From contig CM042089.1 in the NCBI GenBank assembly GCA_023512835.1, positions 52,385,427 through 52,449,426 of the forward strand: DNA of 64,000 bases, in the 5' to 3' direction. This DNA comes from Taxillus chinensis. Its lineage: Eukaryota > Streptophyta > Magnoliopsida > Santalales > Loranthaceae. The notes below the pieces were generated by a model, which was given only the letters and a program-made list of their open reading frames with translations, made no database searches and was not told the DNA's origin. A program made the position numbers and the translations under genes. This document shows positions 56,818 through 64,000 of the stretch, one piece after another; the first letter of the stretch is position 1; each line of letters begins with the position of its first letter.

Positions 56818-59040
56818 ACACGGCAGAACTTCAAACAGGTGCCCGTCCGTGTATAGAGATGGAAACAGTCTCATCTCCATTTTAGCAGCCCTCGAGAAGT
56901 TGTCAATGTCTTCTGTAATAAAGAGTCCTTTCTCCAAACAAAGAGTCTGAATGTCGTCCGGGGAGAAAGGGTACATTTTAGAAAGACATCTTCTCTCAGC
57001 AGAAGACGCTGCATAGGACTTCATTGCTTTGCGAACACTTCCATCTGCATCAGAAGGGTCAAACGCCGTATATGATGGGAGGAAGGTGTCGGTTGCGGGT
57101 GAGGAGGATGGAGGAGGAGCTGGAGCTGCAGTAGAGGAGCTTGGTTGAGAGAAGCGGCTTCGTTTGGGAATTTGAACTCCCTGAAGCACTAAAGTGGCAG
57201 GCCGCTTCTCAGTCCGAGTAGATGGTTGTGGTGGGAGCAGAAGGGGCAGATAGATCAGATGACACTTTCTCCCCTGGTTTGGCAGATCGCTGGGAAGCAA
57301 TGGGAGGACGAGCCATCGTGTGCGCTAGGTCCACGAAGGAGGTAGACAAGGAATGGACGGACGAGGCAATGAGATCCATTTTCTGCTCCATGGAGGTGGA
57401 GGAGTCAGTGAGAGCGGAGAGGAGTTGGGCGCCAAGTGCATCAACCTTGGCAGCGATGGCGGAAACTTGGGCGTCGTGAGCCTGAGCGTGACGGTCCAGC
57501 TGGGCGGAGAGCACAGCGTCGGAGTGAACCGTGCCAAAAGAAGCACGCCCAAGGACCAACTCCGGAGCTTTGGAGGACTCCCCCGCATGAACAGGAGCAG
57601 GAGTGCGTTGGGCAGAGGAGTCCGCAGGAGTATCAGCAGCAGCAGCAGCAGAAGGGGTATCCGGAGCATCAGAGGCATCTGGAGTAGCTGACCCGCTGTG
57701 ACCAGAAAGGTCAACTACGGGAATGGCGGCAGCAGGAGAGGAAGGGCCAGCCTTAGTAGGAGAAGGACCCCTGGCGGAATGTATTGGGTTGGAGGGAGTA
57801 GTGAATGCCACATCTGGAATGGAGGCCGGCGTAAAAAAGCCGTGATCCAAGTTCCAGATGATCATTGTCTCCGGGGATTGGGTATGTTGTGTGTAAAACA
57901 CCCGGAGATCGTTGTCAGGAATGGAGGCGGTGTGGGCAAGGCTAAAACGGAGCCATAGGTCCGTTAAGGTGTCGGCGGAGAGATGGTCAAGGTAATCTCG
58001 GGGTTGAGGTAGGGGAGGCAAAGGGGCTTCCTGAGAAGAGGCCGGGACATCAGCAGTGGCGGCCGCAATAGTGGTATCAACCGCGGCAGCAACAACGGAG
58101 GAGGAGGGAGTGGGGTCATCCGCAGCAGAGGGGGCTGAGGAAACAGCTTTGGAGGCACTGCGCTGAGATGGCCCCGCAACCTCGGATGGGTCGGCACGAA
58201 CGCTGTGTTGGGAGGCCCAAGAATGAGAAGGTGCTGCAACGGACCGAATCCGGGAGGAGCGGGGTGCAGAACTGACGTCGGGGGCTTGGACTGTCGGAGG
58301 GGTCACCAACAGAACTGCCTTGTTGTTCCGAGGCAGGGAGAATGCGAAGAGCTGCAGATGGTCGGCGGGCTATCATGTTTCCATCCTGGCGTAAGATAAC
58401 GAAGGTAATAAGCCGGAGGAAATGGAACAATATCATATCGGGCGAAATGGTCCGGATTAAGATGCCGGAAGACAATGCTTAGGATACGCCCGAAGGAACG
58501 GTTCTTGGGACCATTCTGCAGCAACCGAAACAAGAACATCCCCCAATCCATCGGAAGACCTTCAAACACGCCGTACATGGCCAGGAGAAGGTCGTACGGA
58601 ACGGAGTCGAGGGCGGATGTGCGAGCCAGTAAGCATCGACTCAAGATGGTCGCCATACATCGATAGCGACCTTGGAAGGATTTCACCTTGTATTCCTTGC
58701 CTTTGTGTGTGCAACCCATAGAAGCCGCCATCGGATCGGCATCTGGGCGCTGTGGTTCACCAAGAGGTAGGTGGAGAGCAGCGCGGAGAATGGCCGGAGT
58801 GATGGTGATGGATTCACCGCGGACATAAGAGATTATGGAATCGGTGGTGCAGTGAATCCGTTGGTAATACTCAATGATGTCGTCGATAAGAAGATCGACG
58901 GGATTGGAGATCAGGTTGAGTATATGTGAGGCTTCAAGGAGAGGGCGAAGCTGGAAAAACCAATCCGGAGGATTAGAGACAGCATTCCAATCAACCAGAT
59001 GGCCAGGATTAACGCCGGAAAGAGAGATTCTGGGTGCCAT
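56818..59040 (-). pseudogene. S3 accessory protein, transposon-like domain and linker
   Basis: Start ATG at 59040 (MAPRISLSG). The first 245 codons (58303-59040) resemble the same Transposase_32-like domain as S1/S2: LVDWNAVSN, ILRAALHLPLGE, YDLLLAMYGVFEGLPMDWG, FRHLNPDHF. The frame changes near 58309 into a long Ala/Pro/Ser-rich linker (57209-58309) with a helical MEQKMDLIASSVHSLSTSF segment, then near 57220 into the frame leading to Ulp1, with a basic IPKRSRF. The linker has higher GC than the rest of the element. Confidence 0.75.
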
Positions 59041-60717
59041 TGCAAATGAAATTTGAAGGACAAGAGAAAAGGTGAGGTCTTGGCGATGGAAGGAGCAACG
59101 AGAGGTTTAGGGATTTGAAATGAGCAATACTCGTGCTTCGCAGGAATGATCAGAACATATAAGACCGAGTCCGCAAATGTCAGCGGGTCTAGGAATTGGC
59201 GAGTGAAATAGGGACCCGCTTGACAGGCTGATGTCATTAGTCTGGATATCGATGCGCCTCCGAATGAAACGATATCATGGAGACTGCATGACTAAGTAAA
59301 TGTAACAGCTGGTTGCCATCCATCCAGAGAAGTGTGTGTGTATCCCGAGATTTGCATTTAATGAATCATCATGATTCCTCCTCAAAAGCACGCGACATAT
59401 AAGAAGACTTGGATTGTCGCAATTAGACTGTGTCAGGAGTCCGGAGGAATGAACTGACAATCATCCGGAGTAAATAATAGTCGAGGAAGAGTATCCGGAT
59501 GAAAAGTAAACCGTGCCCGTAGTAGACAGAGTTCGGTGAGAGAGTAAAGTAGATTCCTTTGTAGTCTATAAGTCGAAGAGAAGAGAAGTACCACAACACT
59601 TCAAATCCAAGACTATGGACTAGATTTATCGATACGGTTGCAAAGAGAATCTGAACCTGTAGCTAAAAAAGAAATGAACTGAAAATACAAAAGCTTAACA
59701 GGCAAGGATTAGTACGGATTAGGGAAAATAATCAGTGAAAAACGACATAATCCGAACTAATGAGAAACAGAACTTATGTATGGCAAAGCATGTAAGAGAT
59801 AGATACATACGTGAGAATGAGCAATATTACTGAATCAGGGCATATGTCAGATAACCATACACAAGTTCATATAGGTCAACATAGCAAAACCGTCTTGCTG
59901 AACAACGTAGCTAAGATTAATTAAAGATCATATGATTTGGCCAATTTAGGATTCATGAGTGAAAAATGTGGAAGTGAACACATGTCAAAAGTAAGCAGGT
60001 GATTAGCCGATTAAAATGCATGGTTGAAAAAAGAAAGTACATCCAAGCATGGCACTTTTCTGATCCAAAACAGCATGTCCAGTCAGATCCGGAAGTAAAA
60101 GTTTAAAGGGGGAGTATCCGAGACATATTAGGGGTTCATTACTGCTCCCCCGTAGATCATTTAATCCTCTCAATGAAAAGCTCCCCCTCAAATAGACAGC
60201 TAGGAAAGAGGTCATGAGACATATACGGGGGGTATTACTGAATAATATATAGAGCATTTTCTCCCCCGTAGATTGTGCAATCCTCTCGGTTGACATTTCC
60301 GGTTTGTAGAATTCAGCACTGTCTATCTTATTAGAAAACTATACTTCAGGCTACCAGGTTGGATTGAGTATTCATCCACCAGGCATTCCGAGCTAACCCA
60401 TTTCATTTCTTCAACTATACATGTTAATAGAGTCATCTAAATGAACATGCTGTTGACATGTGGTGATTAGTGGAAATTAAGATCATGAAACCAGAAAGAG
60501 GTAAATCATATAAACTTTAATCATGTTAGCTTAAACGACTTCAGTCGGGAAACGCAAGCATCCTCCCAATATGAAGTTAATTATTAATATCAGAAGCATG
60601 AAGCCGTTAATCAGTAAGTATGATCAGCATTAAAATCAGTATGTATCTTCCACTTTCAATAAAAGCACAATGCATGTTCTGAAAGTAACTATACTATTGG
60701 GTAATTTAAATGTGAAG
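59041..60717 (-). other. S3 spacer between pol and accessory gene
   Basis: No gene on the element strand. Three G-tracts on the - strand (about 60147-60151, 60183-60187 and 60263-60267), two in the context CTACGGGGGAG that also occurs in S1 near 19236. TATA-like TTATATG about 115 bases before the start codon (59155-59161) is a weak promoter candidate. Confidence 0.6.
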
Positions 60718-62925
60718 CTATGCAGAGAAGTCAAGCATACATAATCGGAAGAGTAGTTCAGAGAATCTTCCATCAGGTAGGGGCTTTGTAAGTATGTCTG
60801 CCAGTTGAGCTTCAGTAGCAACATGTTCCAGTGAAATGTGATGTTTGAGAACATGGTCGCGTATGAAGTGATACCTGACTTCAATATGCTTCGTCTTAGG
60901 GTGCATGACAGGATTATTTCTAATAGCAATTGCACTAGTGTTGTCGCAGTAGAGTGGAATAGATGACATGGTGAAACCATAGTCAGTAAGTTAACTTTGC
61001 ATCCAGAGTAACTGTGCGCAGCAACTCCCAACAGCTATATATTCCGCCTCAGTAGTAGAGGTTGATACGGAATTCTGCTTCTTACTGAACCATGAGATCA
61101 ATCTATTTCCAAGGAACTGACACGTACCACTTGTGCTCTTCCTGTCGATGCGACATCCAGGGAAGTCGGCATTAGAGTATCCGGATAAGGTGAAGTTTGA
61201 CTCCTTTGGGTACCAGAGTCCCAAATTCATCGTTCCCTTGAGATACCTTAATATCCGTTTAACATGAAGCATATGTGACTCCTTGGGATTCGCCTGATAG
61301 CGTGCACAAATGCAAGTGGCAAACATAATGTCTGGGCGACTTGCTGTGAGATACAACAAGGATCCTATCATCCCTCTGTAGTCAGTCACATTTACTGATA
61401 TGCCGTCCACATCAGGATCTAACTTGGCACTGACAGGCATGGGAGTTTTGACAGGAGATGAACCTTCCATATCAAACTTCTTAATAAGATCACGAGTGTA
61501 CTTAGCTTGATTAATGAAGATTCCTTCCTTCAATTGTTTAACTTCTATTCCGAGGAAGTAGGACAGTTCTCCCATCATGCTCATCTCAAACTTGCCTGTC
61601 ATCAACTTAGCGAACTCCTCACAAAGCTTCGGATTCGTTGATCCGAAAATGATATCATCCACGTATATCTGTACGATTAGAGTGTGTCCTTTCTCTTTTC
61701 GTAGAAATAAGGTGGTGTCAATCTTCCCTTTTTGGAAGTTGTGAGCAAGTAGGAATTCTGACAATGTGTTGTACCAGGCTCTTGGAGCTTGCTTCAGACC
61801 ATATAAAGCTTTCCGAAGTTTGTAGACTAGATGTCCTGCTTTAGGTTCAATGAAACCGGGAGGTTGTTCTACATAAACCTCCTCTTGAAGATCTCCATTC
61901 AGGAATGCGCTCTTGACGTCCATTTGATAAACTATGAAGTTTTCATATGAAGCATACGCCAGAAACATCCGGATTGCCTCAAGTCTTGCTACTGGAGCAA
62001 AGGTCTCATCATAGTCTATTCCTTCTTCTTGACGATATCCTTTGGCTACCAGTCTGGCTTTGTTCCGGATTACAATTCCATCCCTATCAAGCTTGTTCCG
62101 GAACACCCATTTAACGCCAATGACTTCCTGAGACTTAGGCCTTGGTACTAAGGTCCACACATTATTTCTCTTAAATTGATTCAGCTCTTCTTGCATGGCT
62201 TCTATCCAATTTGAATCTTGAAGAGCTTCATCTACCACCTTTGGTTCTATTTGAGATAGAAAACATGAGTAAAGACTCATGTTGGAGGTGGCTGCTCTTG
62301 TTCTTACACCAACAGTAGGATCACCAATCACTTGATCTGAGGGATGGTTTCGGGTCCATCTGTAATTCTGTGCATGTGATGGATGATCTTGAACAATTTG
62401 AAGCTCTTCCACATTAGGTGGTTCAGTTGCATCCGCTGGTTGAGCTTCGTCCGGACTAGATGTTTCCGTATTGAGAGGTACGGTTGAACTAGATGGTTCT
62501 TCAACACTGTTTCTTTCAGTGTTAACTAGTGCGGACGGACTTGAAGGTGCTCCGAAATTTTGGATATCCGTAGGAGTATGTCCGGAGCTAAATGGTAGTC
62601 CGGAGTCTGAGTCATCCGTAGCATCATCCATATAATTTCTTTGTGCTTCGCTGATGCCACGTGGTTGGTCAGGATGTGTAACAGGAACATTCATAAACTT
62701 CGAATAATCGACGTTGTTGTCCATGACCTGCACATTAGAACTTGAAGAACCGACTTTTGACCAATCAAGGTTAGCTTCATCAAAAGTCACATGGATAGAT
62801 TCTTCAACTTTGAAAAGTTTTCTATTGAAGACCCGATAAGCCTTGCTATGTAATGAGTACCCGACAAAAATCCCATCATCAGATTTTGGTTCAAATTTAT
62901 TCCGGGTCTCTTTGCCATTTATCAA
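60718..62925 (-). pseudogene. S3 reverse transcriptase and RNase H
   Basis: One open frame of 644 codons (60991-62925) covers the end of integrase, linker and RT with [42 protein letters not shown], the intact catalytic YVDDIIFGS and into RNase H ([19 protein letters not shown]). TAA at 60991 replaces a likely Gln; the last 83 codons (60718-60969: YCDNTSAIAI, LADILTKPL) finish RNase H. Otherwise nearly intact, so this is the youngest-looking pol here. Confidence 0.9.
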
Positions 62926-64000
62926 TATATAGCAAGTACACCTAAAGCTCTAAAATGTGAAATTGAAGGTTTTCGTCCTCTCCACATCTCATAGGGTGTT
63001 TTCATGGTAGATTTATTTATTAGAGTCCTGTTCTGAACATAGCAGGCAGTGGACACAGCTTCAGCCCATAGACTGAGAGGAAGCGTTGCCCCTGCTAACA
63101 TGGATCTACCAGCTTCAACTAAAGTACGATTATTGCGCTCAGCTACTCCATTTTGTTGTGGAGTTCTGGGAGCAGAGAAGTCATGCTGTATGCCCTGTTC
63201 AGAACAATATGATCTCATTTCTGAAAAGTCAAATTCTGTACCATGATCACTCCTGATGCACTTTATGCTCAGTCCTTGTGAGTTGCTTATCCAGTTGAAG
63301 AGATCTACTAGATGCTCAAAAGTTTGATCCTTTGATTTCAGGAACATCACCCATGTGTATCTGGTGAAGTCATCGATAACCACTAGGGTATATCTCGCAC
63401 CAGCTAGTGATGGAACAGATATAGGACCACATAGGTCCATATGAAGAAGTTGTAGAGGAGCAGTTATTGAATTAACTAATTTGCTCTTAAAGCTATGTTT
63501 GGTCTGTTTGCCCAGTTGGCATTCTCGACAGAGAGTGTCTCTGGAGAATTTGAGTTTAGGTAGACCGGTGACAAGATCAAGTGACGCTAATTTAGACATT
63601 GTCTTAAAGTTTAAATGTGCGCATCGCTTGTGCCATAACCAACTATCTTCATCTGAAGCTTTAGTGAGGAAGCATACAGGGTCAGAAGAATTATTTCTTA
63701 AGACCACTGAATATATGTCCCCATCTCTTGATCCGGATAACTTAATATCTCCGAATAAGTTTTCTCTTACTGTACAGGAGTTGGACATAAAGGAAACAGT
63801 GAATCCTTTGTCACATAAATTACTGACACTTAGCAAATTATGCTTCAAACCTTTGACTAGTGCAACTCTTGTGATTAATACACAGCCGTTAGTTAAAGTG
63901 CCATACCTGACAGTCTTACCTTTGCTGTTGTCACCATATGAAACGGATGGACCTCATTTTTCATTAACTTCTACGAGCAGAGTCTGATCACCCGTCATAT
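62922..64000 (-). pseudogene. S3 protease end and integrase
   Basis: Enters from the protease (MTGD at the window edge), with a TGA near 63950 inside it. GAG-pre-integrase has WLWHKRCAHLNF and CRECQLGKQ. The core has DLCGPI, IRSDHGTEFDF and GVAERNNRTLVEA. A single-base loss near 62940 shifts the frame just before the CTCYI segment, after which the RT frame takes over. Confidence 0.87.

Larger units (their letters stand above)
54790..64000 (-). mobile_element. SIRE-like copia element S3 with accessory Ulp1 gene (5' part outside window)
   Basis: On the - strand: integrase, RT, RNase H, spacer, accessory gene, polypurine tract and a 1366 bp 3' LTR. The architecture equals S1/S2, but the LTR is unrelated in sequence apart from ends and PPT context, and the accessory protein is clearly diverged. 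Its pol is the least damaged of the three. The 5' LTR and gag are beyond 64000. Confidence 0.88.

Noticed and set aside
56365..59040. Possibility that the S3 accessory gene is a captured host gene or a separate Mutator-like element.
   Set aside because: The same gene in the same place occurs in S1 and S2, it is bounded by the element's polypurine tract and pol, and I see no terminal inverted repeats around it.

Overview
The window is nuclear plant DNA made almost entirely of nested LTR retrotransposons. I found no host gene, tRNA, rRNA or CRISPR array. The element lineages (SIRE-like Ty1/copia, Tekay-type and Tat/Ogre-type Ty3/gypsy), the initiator-Met tRNA primer sites and the many C-to-T type stop codons point to methylated heterochromatin of a seed plant. 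The species cannot be told from the sequence.

Layout. (1) 1-21287, + strand: copia element S1, entering the window inside gag. In order: gag, protease/integrase, RT/RNase H, an intergenic stretch with its own TATA box, an accessory gene (plant-transposon-like N-terminal domain, low-complexity linker, Ulp1/C48 cysteine protease) and a 1.9 kb 3' LTR. (2) 9084-18276, - strand: a complete Tekay-type gypsy element inserted inside the accessory gene of S1, flanked by the 5 bp duplication CCGGA. (3) 21288-22990, - strand: a fragment of a Tat/Ogre gypsy element (protease, G-patch, intron), which was the target of the insertions on both sides. (4) 22991-54703, - strand: copia element S2, a sister of S1 lying tail-to-tail with it, with the same gene order and a 5' LTR broken at 54703. 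(5) 29663-47689, - strand: an 18 kb Tat/Ogre-type gypsy element (Tat-A) nested in S2. It has 3 kb LTRs, an extra ORF1 before gag, protease, a G-patch segment, a predicted intron, RT, two RNase H domains, integrase and a 3' tandem-repeat array. (6) 54702-54789: a short gypsy LTR remnant. (7) 54790-64000, - strand: copia element S3, a diverged relative of S1/S2 with the same accessory gene, leaving the window inside its protease.

The central observation is that three copia elements, in two diverged subfamilies with unrelated LTRs, carry the same extra gene between pol and the 3' LTR: a long protein ending in a Ulp1-like SUMO-type protease. The His/Asp/Gln/Cys catalytic residues are recognisable in all three; only S1 has lost its Gln, to a stop codon. 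In S1 and S2 a conserved TATA box sits ahead of this gene, suggesting separate transcription. All copies are damaged by stops, frameshifts or nested insertions, so what is seen is the fossil record of a family rather than a working element here.
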